Source: Numida meleagris
Taxonomy: Eukaryota; Chordata; Aves; Galliformes; Numididae
Direction: 5' to 3'
DNA length: 64,000 nucleotides
Assembly (NCBI RefSeq): GCF_002078875.1
Contig: NC_034414.1
Span: forward strand, 17,833,883-17,897,882
Shown one piece after another: positions 24,259-37,563 of the stretch (its first letter is position 1; every line of letters begins with the position of its first letter). A program made the position numbers and the translations under genes. Under the pieces are notes generated by a model. It was not told where the DNA came from. It ran no database searches and saw only the letters and a program-made list of their open reading frames with translations.

Positions 24259-27200
24259 TATGAGTCACAGGAACTCGAAGTTTCTCAGGAAAACCGAAGT
24301 GACTTGAATGCTAGAAGAAGCTCAGGGCTTTGGGGAATAAGGAGGAGAAATAGTTTGTTGAACTCTACAGTGCAGAACTATGTGATTAACAATTAAAATT
24401 TGCTTATACATGCGCAAGATGCCCAGTTAATAATATGGGTGGAGTGAACTACATGTTGACAAAAGCTTGTCATCTGCTAATTTCTATTTGCTTTTAAAAC
24501 GGATTATTGGCCACAAATCCATATAAAAGGCATGAACTGGACCTTTGCCATCTCCAGACTACTTAGTATTACTTTGTTTCTAAAAGTGGAAAACAATCCT
24601 GAATTAAATGCCAAAAATTAAGGTTATTCAAATCTAAGCATGCATTCTGTAAGTCTCTTGTAAGAAACGCTAGGATCTGCAAATATGATGCAAAACCAGT
24701 AGACACTGTTGGATTTTTACCTTTTTGATGTATGAGGATCTAGGAAGAAAGAGATGCATGGGAAGAAAGGGAACAAATGGGCTTCAATCACAAGTGAAAA
24801 CAGGCTTAGGTTTCTCTAACCTCCTTTGGGAAGCCAACACTCCATAGGGCGCCATCCTGCTGGATAGAGTTGCCTGATCACATCACTCTTTGGCCCCAAT
24901 CCCATTTTATAGCTGTAACAGCCATTCGTCAGGTCACTGGCTGCCTCCCTCAAGGTTTGCATTTCACTGTTATATTAAATATGTGCAAAGAGTCTGAGAT
25001 CAGTTGCAAAGGCTGTTGGAAGAACCATTCTCACTGTAGCACAGTAACAGTTTCAGACAGAAAGAAATTTAAGTGAATAAAAAACCTGGATTATATAAAT
25101 ATTTTTCATTTCTTCTTTTTTTCTTCTTTTATTTTTTTCTGAGTGCTGCCCTAACATCTGTAATTTTCTCTGTGAGCTCTCTATTTTTTGCTGACATGGT
25201 TCTATACTGCTAAAAAGACCTTAGCAATTGCCAGGCTAGGGAGATTGCATTTGCATTGTTGCTTTTTCTGGAATGTAGATGTAGAAAAGTAGAGCCTTAG
25301 AGCCTTGAAACCTGTCTCTTCCTTTGCCTATTTTACATTAACAAGGCACTGTGTTAAAATACATGGGAGAGTGTACACCAAAACCCAAATTACTCACACT
25401 CTGGTTAAGATTCTGAATCATTATTTGACATCAGAAGATGCAAGTTCTCACTCTGTGAATTTTGAATTCTTCCCTGAATTGTGCTGCAGTTTCACCTTTT
25501 GGTCTCGATAGCTAGGGTACCTTAAATGGAAGTCAGAGATGTATGTGTTCAGGAGTGCTCAAACCCACAAAAGCTAAAGCTAGGCTTCATGCATCCAGGA
25601 TATGTGTCCTAATCCCATGTTTATGATGATGTGTGTCTTTTTCTTCTTTTCAGAAGGCAGGGAAAAGTTCTGTTTTTTTCCAAAAGAACCCTCACAGCCA
25701 ATTATTTAGAATTCCTTAACTGTTCTGGAACACAGCAAACATCCCAAAGGGATTTGTAGCTGCTACTAACAAGCTCAGTTCATCAATACAGGCTCTTTAG
25801 ATAGCACGTACTGACTTCTGCAAACAAATCCTAACATGAAGAACGTGGGCTGTTCTTCAGGTCCAACAGTTAGATAAACTGGAAATATTAAACCAATCAC
25901 ATTTAAACACTGACTATTTTTGAGCACAAGGCAACAGCCTAAAGAGCACTAACCATCTAGTGACGTGTGGCAGAAGTTGCACGTCTGGAAAGAACCTTGT
26001 GTCCAAGGTTGGAAAACTACTATAGGAAAAGTGAACAAAAGAGATGACCTTTTGTGTAGGTAAGGAGTTCAGAGTTACATGATTGTTATTTGTTAATTGC
26101 TGTAGCTGGTACATGAATTACCCAGTATGCTCTCTTAGGCATGCCTCTTTTCCTTGTTAAAGAGTAGCAGTCATATTGCTAGTCACCTGCACACTGAAAC
26201 AGAAATTACAACAGATAAGTCAGTAATAGAAAGAAAGTAAATTTGTTATAAACAAAATCATTGAAAAAAAAACAACTATTCATCAATTATAAACTTCAGG
26301 TTGTAGGATTTATCTTGCATTTGCCTTTCACCACCTGTCACTGATTCGATAGCTTATCATAATTATCTTGTTTATTACTGATAACCCAGGTGAGTAATAT
26401 GTCAGAGGGCGAATTCTGGGAGTACAATACAGAGAGATTGTGTGAGCAACCATTTATTGGGATCAATGAGTGAAGGGATATAATACTTACAAGGGAATGC
26501 TGCAGCACTGTTGAAAATAGTCATGAAGAGAAGGACAGCAGAGATGATTAAATTTGTTTTAAAATTAATTATTGATCATTTGTAAATATGCATCCATGGA
26601 TTTAGATAAACTTGCCATGCCTCTTAGCCCCTTCACATGCATATTTGTGTGCCCATGCACAGGCATGGTATATGTGCTTTGTGTTTTCTAAAATCAGTAT
26701 CAAGCTCAGTGCAATAGAATTTCCATTTCTGCAGATTTACCTGAAATGTAGCAATTAATAGCTAGGAAAAAAAAAAATCCAAACTCTATAAAGTTAGCAG
26801 TTAAGTCAGTCCAAGTAGTGAGGCTTCCAAAGAAAGCTAGTATGTTTTGGTCTTGCAGGTATTTCTTTGAGGAACACCAACTACCATGAACACATCTCTA
26901 CAGCTGGAAGAAGAGATGTTAAGTTTCAACTTGGAGAAAACCTGTTAAAAACTGCTGATGAACACAGCATTGTGTGTGAGAGTATGTGTGTGCCGGCATG
27001 TGAAAACCAGCACAGAATTTCCTTTTCATCCTTGTGTACGACTCAACTAGCCTGAGTCTTTATTAAGCAAATCACGAGTCCTACGCTAAATCACAAATGT
27101 CTCATGTCTTGAATTAGCTGATTACAGTCTGACCTAAGTAACATCTGTTTCAGTAATGCTGACTTTTGTTTAAGAAAAGTAAATCACCCTTTATGTGTGT

Positions 27201-30200
27201 TGCCTAGTATGTGATATTTTTTATGATCAAACATTATTTCTTTTCTTCTTTTGTAAGTTCTTATATAATTCTGTAGAATTAGTCAGAGGCAGCTGTCTGA
27301 TTACAGATGTGTAGAGCTTATATTATAGGACTTTAAACTGTAAGTGATGTCTGATGGAAACTAGTCACTTCGTTCCATGAAGGCATCTTTGAAAATTCTA
27401 GTTTTTGTCTGCAAAAACATGATTTCCAATATTTTTCAAAGATACATAGTTAACACATACAACTTTTCTTTAAAAAAAAAAGAAGTGAAAAAACATGATC
27501 TGACATACTTGCCACAGGATATTTCTGAAGAAGTTTTGAAAAGAAAAAACAAGCTGGCATTTGAGACATAACATTCATTCCTAGCTCAGATTGCTGTTCA
27601 TTCTGGGTGTGTGGATAGTGGAGGAATACCTGTTTTTATTGTCTATCAGCCAGACTTTCAGGCTGAGAAGTTCTCAGGGATTTTTGAACCAATTCAGGGT
27701 GGATATGCATGAAAGTGTATTTAGAGGAGCTGATGTCTTGGCGCAACACCCATGTCAAGCACCAGTATGGCACAATCTGTGGAACAGACTCAAAAATGTT
27801 AGCATTTTCTTACTGCAATTGTTTCTTTCTCTTTTGCTCTAGGCACCTTTCTTTGCAGTCTAAACAAAACTGCCAGGGATTAGGTTGAATCAACTAGCTG
27901 CTAATATTTTAATCCTTTTGCAGCTCATTGACCATAGCTGAACTAAGCGCTGGTCAAGTGCCATTTCACTAGTTCAGTGGAATTCAGACTTTGGCACTCT
28001 GAAAAAGGCAACAGATGTGCTTTAATGATTATCTAATAACTTGTATTTTTTTCAGTTTGCTGTGCTAATGAAATCTAATCTCATTGACCCAACAGAGAAA
28101 ACCATAACATAAGAACATTAATGGCAAGACAAAGGACCTGAACAATACCACACTTTGGCCAGAGTACAGAAAAAGCCCTACAAAATGTACTGGGTGCAAC
28201 AGGCAGGTTGATTTCCTTTCCATGAGCAATACCTGGCTTAGATGAGAAATGGTATTGCACATATGTCATTAGATTGCTAGACAAGGTGACAAAATGTTTT
28301 CTTCAGCCTTACGTGGCTAAATGACTTAAATGTTTTGTTCTAGATTGCATTAAGCAATAACCTGAGCATCAAATCTAAGCAGGTATATCTGGGCTTAAAG
28401 ATTGGAAGTCCTACCTGAATCAAAAAAATCTTTGTGAATATTTATCTTCAGGGCTTGTGTTCTGTATGTGTACTTCTGTGGAAAGTCATTTTACTAGCAA
28501 TTCCTCCTTCCCAGCTGTATTTCTTCTGCCTTATCCAGAGTGAAATAGATCTAGTTACCCCTTTCTGGAAACCGCTCTATTGTACACTTTGTGATATGCT
28601 ATTTATATCACTGGTGACATTAATGGCAAATGGGACCCATTAGTAAGCATCACAAGTGAGTTGTCAGATGTTGAGGCCATGACTTCTCCCTATCTCTCCA
28701 GATGACAGCGAGTAAATATTTTGAGGTAGGGGATTTAGATAGGAGTCTTTGATCTTCCTGTGTGCACTGCAGAAGCTTCTGGACTCAGAGACGGGCAGAC
28801 ATCAGTCATGCTAACAGACAGCTGTCACAAGAAGCAATGCCTCCTATAATTGGCAGTACAATTCTACTTCAAGTGCTGAAACTTGGCTAAGAAGATGAAA
28901 ATTTTCTTTCTGTCTTTTGCCGAGCTTCAAGGGAACAGGAAAAGGGAGTTAAACTTAGTGGCATCATCCCCAAGCAATTTTATTGACTGCCTGGCTGTCA
29001 AAGGGGACTGACTGAAAGTTCAGAGATGACCTGATTGACCGGATGTAGGTTGTTGTTTTAGTTTTAGCTTCTGTGAATCCTGTGTGCTTTTGGAGTCACC
29101 AGAGATAAGAGAAGGAAAAATACACAGGAGGGAAATGACCTACCTTGTTGGACATAACAATCACTCCAGCAGGAAGTTTTGCTGATGTGAAGTCAGAGAC
29201 TTTTAACCTCATTCAGCAAGGCTTTTGGCCTATGGAATTTAATGGAAATTCTGTGTTGCTAACCAAAGAGATATGAAACCTCTGTAATAACTACGGCAAA
29301 TGAAGATACATTTTCCTCTTTCTGTATTTCCAAGAGAACAATCAAGCTTGCTAGGTACTTCGTAGTAAGTCAGTGAGATTCAGTGACCAATCTCTGAGTT
29401 CCGGGAAAGTCTCTGACCCAAAGGCCTGTGAGCACATCCACACTATTAGAAATCCACAACAGTTCTGCTGGCCAAGGATGAATCGAGCAATGGGATTCAG
29501 CTCCCACTTAGGTCTGGGAATGCCTCATTTGGGACTTGGCATTATTACTGGCCCACAGTGGGTGTGAACTTTGGCAAATAATTTCGCCTCTGAAAGTATA
29601 CATTCCTCAAGCTGTGAAATTGAAGTGTTGCTTTGCTTTGTAAAGTCCCTTGCTGAACCTTATTCAGGTAAGCATGTGTGCTGTCCAGAATTTTCTATCA
29701 AAATAGATATAAATGAGCATAGCCAGCTTTTAAAACTAGCTCCATACTTCCTGTGTGAACAGATATTAGCAGCACTCTAGTTCAGCTTCTGTGATCAGCA
29801 GGGCGGTGGGTAGGCAGCTCTAGTCACTAGAGCAGGCACAAGGCTTTTTATATTTCTCTGTGGAGAAAATGTATTTATTTATTATGCTAAAACCATCATG
29901 GTCTTGCTCTAAGTTTGGACCTTGAATGTATCACAGGCTCTTGGAGTGTTGGGTTTAACAGACTCTCTTCATGTTTTCCTGTCAACTTGTATTTTTTCTG
30001 TCAAACTCTGATTTCCCATCTCTGTGGCTTTGAAGCTTATCCCTGATAAAAGACAGCACTTATGTCAAAATACACTAATGTCATTTTGACACAGAAGTGC
30101 ACAGCCTGGAAGCCATTTCGCTTGGCAGAATTATCTCCTTTGGCAGCCTCACCACAGCTGAGCTGAGCTGCTGGGCACTCATGTGTGTTTGTCCCACTCT

Positions 30201-32205
30201 TTTTGTCAGAGGTAAACCCTTGGGACTTTCATCAGCTCACATGAGATAAACAGTAATGCAAATAATGCTGAAAAAAACTTGCTAGTCTGAGACTGTTTTC
30301 TGGGAAACAGTTTCTTGTTTGTTTTGGGTGTTTAATTCAGTGCACTAGGATAATCGAGGGAAATGAGTAACAATGCGAGACACAGTGTTTGCTCCTTCTC
30401 CTCCTGCTGCTTACTCTACTACTCTACTCCTGCTACTTACTCTAGATTGTAGTCATATATTAATACCAGCTTTTTACTTTTAAGGGAAGAATGACTTTGT
30501 GACTTAGGTGTTGGATTTTGTGTCTGAGTTCTTTCTTCTACATCTGACCAAAGAAGACAAAAATCTTCTTACTGTCACATATGTCAGATGTAGCTCACAG
30601 GCACTACAATTCAATGTGAGTGCAAATCAAACAACGTTTTTGCATGGTCCTTGCCTATCTCTTCTTACTCAGTTTTTTTGGAAACATCACTTCCAAGAAG
30701 TAGTTTGGCTTTTGTATGCACCTATGAATTGACAGCATCTCCACTTCAGCTGTTCTCAAAGCAAGCTTGTGCTTACACCCTATACTTAGGGCAGTTTGAT
30801 CATTGCCTGCTGTACCTACATTTCACACAGATTTCCTGAGTGATCATAGCTAAGTAATGCACAGTATGTGCTTTTGAAAAATTCCTTTATTTGCCTATGA
30901 TTTTGTTTTAATCTCTGCTAAATTAAAAAAAAAAAAAAAAAGGGAAATGTTCTTTCCCTCTAGCACTGTCTACATTTACTTTTTAGACCATAGGTCTCTG
31001 GACATGATGCCCCTCAGTGAAACTGGAAGTTCAATACCTGGCACTGCCCTGATCTCCCTAGGTAAGGCCGGCCAGCTATTTTCATCTTATTTTTCTCATG
31101 TAGTGCTAAAACTTATATTTCTCATTATCTTACGTCAGACTTGTGTTATTGAGTGCTGTGGAAAAACAAAGCACACACAGGAGTAATTAAGATAACTGAC
31201 ATTTCACTTGAAAATACATGTGCTGCGTAGTACTTATTCTCTACAAAATCAGATCTTAAGAGTTTCAAGCTGATACCTACAGTCAGTGAGTATTATTGGT
31301 ATTGACCTCCCTGTCACAGCTCTAAGGTGTAAAATGTTAATATAACATGATAAGCTCGTAAAGATGTTGTGACTATATACATATTCATGTTTGTGTTGCA
31401 CACAGCTGTTGTAATGATAAACACCATAAAAATGCATGAGGATTATGCATCAGACTTTGAATAATGATGCAGTTAAGTAAGGCCTCAGTGAAAACTGCAA
31501 GGAAAACACTGTCCTACAGAGTTGGTTTTAAAGTCAACGATCTTTTTGCACATTGAATGAAGTAGATGTAGGGGAAATTGTTATGCATGACAAATTTTTA
31601 ATAGGAGAGGATGAATATTTTTAATTTTTCAGATCTCGAGTTAGTCTCAGAATTGTGGAGAGTTCTCTGATGCTCCAAGCACAAATATCTACTGAAGTGC
31701 TAGATGTTGTGTGTTTTAACCTGCTTAATATCATACAAATGAATTGTTCATTAAAAAAAAATTGCTTTCTGCTAGGATTAGACCTAGGTTTAAAGTTGAA
31801 TTCAATTCCTTTTTTGAATTCAGTGTGAATTGCAGACTCAAGATGAAGCACCTTTTTGTGTCTGCATCAAGATATGAGGAATGCAAAAAAGGGCAAAGCA
31901 ACTGAAGTAAATTTTGATCTGTTAAAGTAAATAGAAAAGCTGCTGTAATTTCACTAGAGTCAGAATTCCCTAGCACTTGTTAAAAACAATGCAACGTGTA
32001 ACAAAGTGGCATGTTTTAATATTTGTGCTAAACAATGACAACCAACGTATCAGGTCTTCTTTATGAGAATACAGCGTGGCTGAGAAGGCCATTAAAATGA
32101 AATCAAGGCTTAAAATTATCACTGAATAGCTTCCCACTGAAAGGTGAAAGTACTACAACAATTAAGACAAAATTAGTAATAATCAGTAATGTTACAAAGC
32201 GTCAT

Positions 32206-32235
32206 ATTACTCAGAATTTATTAATTCAGAGTAAT
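32206..32235. repeat. Hairpin, 13-base arms with one mismatch, 4-base loop
   Basis: ATTACTCAGAATT (32206-32218) and AATTCAGAGTAAT (32223-32235) are inverted copies with one A:A mismatch, separated by TATT. The arms are AT-rich, which raises the chance of random occurrence compared with the other hairpins in this window. Confidence 0.6.
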
Positions 32236-33639
32236 TAAGAGAACAAATCTGTCAACGCCTCATGCATTTGTGGTGGAGTTCTTTATAAGAAGTCTCTTTT
32301 CTTTTTGAGTTAAATCTGTATGTTTTGTTCAGTGATTCCTGGCACTGTGCATCATTACAAATCTCTCTGAAATGAGGAAGGAAGATCCTTGTCTCGATGA
32401 GAGCTGAAAGCAAATAGCTGAAACAAGAAAACAGTTGCAACATCTCAATACAGCATTGTTATTGTGGCAATTTATTTGAAAACATCACTTAGAGAACCAC
32501 AAAGGCCTCATCATATTCCAAAACTGCCTTGTACCTGGCTGTCTGCCTTGCCTTCATCTGCATCAAATAATGGGCAATGTTTTACTACAAAACCTTTAGA
32601 GCAATGGATCAACACATCTGTAACAGAAAACAGAAATAAAAGATTTCCCACATATTACGAGAAGTTTTTGCACAGTAGAAATTGGCTAAGAAGTCTTTTT
32701 CTGGCTTTAACTGCTAACATGATTTTGGAAAATAGGACTGCATGCTGAATGGTAGATACATACTTATACCTACCACAGGTAAATTAAAGAGAAATAGAGT
32801 TTATAATTGTATTAACATATTGGCAAATAACAAAGTTAACAAAGTTTTCTTTCTCTTGAAGACTTTATACTACAGCCCAATCATATACGTGTGCCAGTAT
32901 CCTTTACAACTCTACTGCAAAGTTGACTGTTAAAGAGTATCAAAGTATTGGGGTTATTGCAATGCGATGATTTAAAACAAGGGAGAGAGAATGGAGCTTT
33001 TAAATCTTCTTCAGGTTATATCTAGTAAATTTGATTGCAAATAGAAGGAACAAGGAAGAAAGTTTTAACCAGACTTCTGGGACTGAGAACGCATTTCTTA
33101 AAAAAAAAAAGAATACATGAACTCTTTATTTTCTTCAAAAGGGTCAAAGAAAATAAATACTTTGAATTCTTCACAACAACCTTTTTCTATTGGATTAACT
33201 TCAAGTAATCCTTCATCTTCTAAATTGCATTGGCACAAAAATCTTATGTTTTTATTTTCAGAGGCACATTGCAAAAGTCTATCATGCATCCTTGAGCAAA
33301 GATCTTGAAAGATCTCATATACACAGAGTGAGAGTGTCAAAACCAACTTCCACGAGTTATGTAGGGTTTTTGCTCTACAAGCGTGGTCACTCCTCAGAAT
33401 TTTCCAGTGTTACTTTCTCCATGATTCTCACTGAGCCTGGCTGTATTAGTCCAGCAACAAGTTTACTCATCGGAGCAAACTAATCACATAACCCACTGCT
33501 TTCTTTGCAAAAATGAACTCTGAATGTACATCACTATCGAATCTTTGTTGTGTATGAAGCAGGCTGTGTAAACAAAATCCCAGTGATTATATTTCACCTC
33601 CCCAACTTTTTAAAATAAAGAAGAGCATAAACTTGAGCA
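32236..33639. other. Non-coding AT-rich DNA, nothing assignable
   Basis: No motif, repeat or gene was recognised. Open frames of 60-95 codons on both strands overlap each other without any having a start context, domain or signal that sets it apart. Confidence 0.5.
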
Positions 33640-34250
33640 GTCAATTAAGAGTGAAACAACAGGGTGAGGAGAGCTATCTTCCTTCTTCAGTTAGAATGTT
33701 TGGTTTAGTTCAGACTCAGCAGACTGAAAGACAAGAAAGGTGTTTCTGCCTAGGGGGAGTCCGACATAAGAAGCGAGATGATATAGCCATATGCTTCAGC
33801 AGCAGCACAAAGCCTCATGGTTGAGTGGGATCTTGCAGGGGAACTTGTATAAAATGCACCCAACTCGTTAAAGCCGAGTGCAGGGAGGTCTGTTTCTTGT
33901 GTTGTGCTGGTTGTTACAACAGCTGGCTAAATTCAACTGCAATTGTAGTGGACAGCAGCAGTTGGGGGCCTAGCTTGTTGTCTGGCCATGAGGGACCCCT
34001 ACTATAACCTGTCATCACTCATCTAATGAGCCTGAAACAAGAGCAAAGACTCCTTGGCCATGCTTGCTATCTTTAGAAGAGGTGGCATGAACCCACAACT
34101 GCTGTGTGTGGCAAGACCAGTTGTAGCTGAGCATTGGGTACTGATGACAGAGGGTCGGGATCAATTCGCACACTTAATCCCAGGCTCAAGTGGGCAGGCG
34201 CTGTGGGTTCCCAGAGTATAGGCGCATGTGCACTTTTTCTGATTTAAGCT
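33640..34250. other. GC-richer block with a TATA-like box, unassigned
   Basis: This block has more G+C and several CpG dinucleotides compared with its flanks. A TATAAAAT lies at 33848-33855 on the plus strand, preceded by a CpG-containing stretch. It could be a decayed LTR, a promoter relic or simply a composition change. I could not find clear TG…CA ends, a flanking target duplication or a poly(A) signal at the right distance, so no element is called. Confidence 0.2.
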
Positions 34251-34984
34251 TTAAAAGCACTTGGAACTCTCTGAAGCCCTGGTATCCAAACCAGATTAAA
34301 GCATCCAGCAGCTTGATTTTTAGAAGTCTGCCCTTTGTGTGACCATTTTTCTTATTTTATTTATCAATTGTTCACTTTTATGCTGAGATAAAACCTAAGA
34401 CTAAACAAAGAATGTTTATAAATGCCATGGGTTGACCTCAGCTATGTATGATCAACTGAGAATAAACATTGCAGTATCAAGAAGTGCATAATGATTTAAG
34501 AATACCAAGTCCTCAGCAATAAAATCTACTAAACAACATCCATATCTGTATCTCCACTCATAGCCTTCTGACATATCAGCTAGATTTTTCTTGCGAGATT
34601 TTACATCGCACAGAAATTGCGGTTTGGTTGTTTTGATCAATGTCTGGCTTTGCTGTTTGTCTGTGTGCCATGGTGCCTGTGTGATAAGCCAGGTTTCAGG
34701 GTTACCTGAGTTTTTTTGCAAACAGGCTCCTGACTATAAGAGCTTGTTGCAGAAACAGGGAACTAAGGGATTTTAAGGAATGTTTTGAGGAAGAAGGACA
34801 TAATAATTCTAAATCAAAGGAATTATGATAGCCTTAAAATTTCCTTGTTCAGAGTTATTCCTAGTTCATCTGATAAGAAATCCGAGCCCTGGTTATTGGA
34901 GACTCACAAAATGGGGAAAAAAAAAATCTTTGGAAACCCTTTTATGTTCCTAAGATTTCAGCAGTGAGAGTTCTGCATACTCTT

Positions 34985-35140
34985 TAGGTGGCTTATGTCT
35001 AGAGCTGGTTTCCATGCCAACTAATGAGCCCTCTTCATTAATTGTGGACAGCTGGCTGCAAACTCCAATTAGAGCCCCAGCTTTGCAACCATGTGTGCCT
35101 ATGAATGACTTAAAATGCAGAAATGTGCTATTTGCATGCT
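34985..35140. promoter_or_regulatory. Candidate conserved enhancer: clustered factor motifs
   Basis: Within about 150 bases there is an X-box-like site (35008-35021), a TAAT site (35022-35025), TTAATTG (35038-35044), an E-box CAGCTG (35049-35054), CCAATTAG (35065-35072) and an octamer ATTTGCAT (35130-35137). The homeodomain, bHLH, POU and RFX classes together are typical of developmental enhancers that are conserved across vertebrates. The density and spacing are what caught my eye. Individual matches are short, AT-rich DNA produces TAAT by chance, and no alignment was available, so this is a hypothesis. Confidence 0.3.
35008..35021 (+). promoter_or_regulatory. RFX X-box-like motif
   Basis: GTTTCCATGCCAAC matches the RFX X-box form GTTNCCATGGNAAC at all specified positions but one (C for G at the tenth base). 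RFX proteins bind this imperfect palindrome in enhancers and promoters of many genes, including ciliary ones. It is the best single motif in the window and sits at the left of a cluster of other factor-like sites. Confidence 0.4.
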
Positions 35141-35442
35141 TACAACATGTACAAGATTGGAGGATTGGTCTCCCTTCTGGACATGGCAGCTCCTTCAGGG
35201 GCTGTGCGAGCTCTGATGAGAACTGCCACTGCTGTGAAGCCCATCCTAACTGGGTAACGTTGTGGGATGACCTCAGGCTTGCGGAGGTGGACAGGGGGGG
35301 AAAGCATTTTCCTTGTCAGAAGGCAATGTTGTTGGCTTCACGTGTGCTGAGTTGTCTTGCGCATTTTGAACAAATCAAAACACGCAACACTACAAGTGGC
35401 AGGGGGGAAATAACTGTATTATTCATATCTAAGTGTATTTAG
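35014..35442 (+). other. 142-codon open frame, probably chance
   Basis: One of the longest ATG-initiated frames outside a retrotransposon in the window. The predicted peptide is rich in Cys (roughly one in twelve residues) but has no signal peptide, membrane segment or repeated motif, and I do not recognise it. It starts inside the motif cluster described at 35.0 kb. A GC-richer composition with fewer stop codons explains its length well enough. An intronless bird gene of this size would need transcript support. Confidence 0.08.
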
Positions 35443-37020
35443 CTTTAGGCTCTCAATGAACCTCAGCATGAATTATTACCCGCTGAACCAAGCCTTAGGC
35501 TAGTTTAATTTTAGGAACATCTTATTAAAAGGGAAGGAAATGAGAAAGAAAATTGAGTCAGTATTTGTGGAGTACCATCTGTGTGAGTATCTGGAGATCA
35601 TTACAGGCTTCAGATCTTACAATTAGCTATCCCAAATACAGCACCCCTAAGTGCCTAGGAATAATCTTTAACTCAGAAGATGTTAATTTGGATTGATTCA
35701 CCAGAACCAGGATCTAAGATCTGCAAGGGCTTGTTTGGTATGTTTAAGGTAAAAGAGACTAGCATTTGAAATTGATTTGTGCATATATTTTTGGACTAGA
35801 AAAAGTATGCTTGGCTACATAGAGTTCATCAGGATGAAGTTTTAGAATGAAGATCCTGCAGGCACATCCTGGATCTTCATGAACCAAAGGTGTTTTGACA
35901 AAGTTGACTGCTTAGCTAGGGATTTACTAATACTTCTCAACTCACACTCTTTTGCTGTGTGCCACGAGCCATGTGCTTCTGTCTGATAATCGAAAGAGTT
36001 AGAGGGATTGGAGTAGAGTAAATATCTTCCCTTAAATACTTGATACCAGTGAATGAAAGGTGGATCAAATACCCTGGTTTGTGGTGCCAGAAAACCACAG
36101 CATTTTGATATGTTGTTTGGTGTTCTGACAAGGGGATAGATTTTTCTCAGTGTTGTGACTGGCTTGAAAAATTGGTGATTCTTACTTCTTCCAGAAAGTT
36201 TGTCACTGTTTGAGTGCCTGATTTCATTTTAGACCTATCTCATTCCCTTTTGGGAAGAAATATGACGATAGTGGCATGGAAGCGCTGCTGCAGTACCTAA
36301 CATTTTCTTTGATTTATTTATATAGTAGGGACAAGATCTCTTAACCCAGGTATTAAACTAATGAATTTTTAAGGAAATGAATTTTTAAAGTTTTTCAGTG
36401 ATTACAAGAAAGCTACTGGATACTTCTCTTTTGAAATGTAAGCCATTAAGTAAATGCTTAACACTATATTGTTTTGAATATAGTAGCATGTTTGTGTATA
36501 ACTGGGGAAAACTGCTCCAGAAGGAGACAGCTAAGAGTGCTGTCTTGCAATCCTTGCATGTGTGACTATCATTTACAAGCGATGATGAAGTCATCCTACA
36601 GTGTGGGCACGTTAGCAAGGCACTCAGTTCCTACCCCCTGCTACACTTCCCCTGCCCATGGGCTGGCTGCTCCTGTTCCCAAAATGAAAAGTAGGCCTAT
36701 CACAGACAAAGTGCGACCTCGGCTCTGCTCACTGTGATCATCTTTGTACGTTATGCTCAGAGGACAATCCTGACCCTCATGTAATTATTTTCTCCAACTT
36801 TTACCTTTTTGCTTTTTTTTTTTAATTGTTGTTATCATTTATGTACTAGATGTGGTATAACACACTGGCAGAGTTAAATCCTACATTTTCTGAATGCATC
36901 ACGCTAATCATTTCACTGTGCTGTCACTGCTTGGCTTTGAATTACCAACAAACCCTGATTTCCCAGTGCTGTTTTGTAGCTTATGTACATCTCAATGGGA
37001 AGCGTAATGCACCATGTCTT
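35443..37020. other. Non-coding DNA, nothing assignable
   Basis: No gene, RNA or repeat recognised. A short T run lies at about 36814-36824. The open frames (up to 88 codons) overlap on both strands and have no features. Confidence 0.5.
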
Positions 37021-37073
37021 AGAATCATAGAATGGCTTGGGTTGGAAGGGACCTCGAGGATCATCAAGTTCCA
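37021..37073 (-). mobile_element. CR1 LINE, 3' end fragment (minus strand)
   Basis: The plus strand shows 'agaatcatagaatggcttgg' followed by 'gttggaagggacctcgagga' and 'tcatcaagttcc', which is the reverse complement of the typical avian CR1 3' end. Only about 53 bases are left, making it a very short copy. It remains close to the remembered consensus, so it may be comparatively young or a fragment of a larger copy cut by deletion. Confidence 0.85.
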
Positions 37074-37549
37074 AAGTCTTGTCTTTCCTCATGATGTGCC
37101 AGGCAACAAAAGATAAGACGATCCAATAAAGGGAATCTGGGATGCTGCTGCTTGCTGGACTTCTGTGTGCCAAATCTTTGTTTATTTACTCAGACACATG
37201 TGAGCACAGAAGGTGCAGATTCCCAAGTAAGTTTTCCAGGATTTATGTAGTAAATTTTATGTCCTTGGTCTTTACTTGGACCAAAGAAATACATTCAGTC
37301 ATGCCCACTTGCAACTTAGGCATCAGTGGTAGACATGTCCATTTAAAACACTGCAGGCAAAGGAAGAAGTTGACCTGAAGATGGCCATGTGTATACTGGC
37401 TTGGGCTAGAGATGACTGCAGACCACTGAGATGGAGAAATTATCAGGAGGATATATAGCAAAAAAAAAATTATCTCGAAAAGCAAATGTTCACAAGGGCT
37501 GACCTTAACTTCACATTACAAAGCTACGTTCCACTGAAACATGTCGAGG

Positions 37550-37563
37550 CTGCCATCTGGTGA
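37550..37563 (-). promoter_or_regulatory. Weak CTCF-like motif match
   Basis: CTGCCATCTGGTGA matches the reverse complement of the CTCF core at 12 of 14 positions, failing at both end bases. The inner CCATCTGGTG is a good core. Low-confidence call. Confidence 0.15.

Larger units (their letters stand above)
19794..32205. other. Non-coding AT-rich DNA, nothing assignable
   Basis: Apart from the CTCF-like matches, no feature is recognisable. Simple repeats are small: (TA)n at about 20975-20990, a T run at about 22600, A17 at 30925-30941, and an imperfect CTC/CTA triplet tract at about 30391-30444. An isolated donor-like CAGGTGAGT occurs near 26388 with no exon-like sequence before it. All open frames are under 85 codons. 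There are no recognisable CR1 copies in this 12 kb, which is unusual for a stretch this long but not unheard of in birds. Confidence 0.55.

Noticed and set aside
26385..26400. Strong donor-like CAGGTGAGT
   Set aside because: No exon-like open stretch with an acceptor is visible upstream; single donor-like 9-mers are common.
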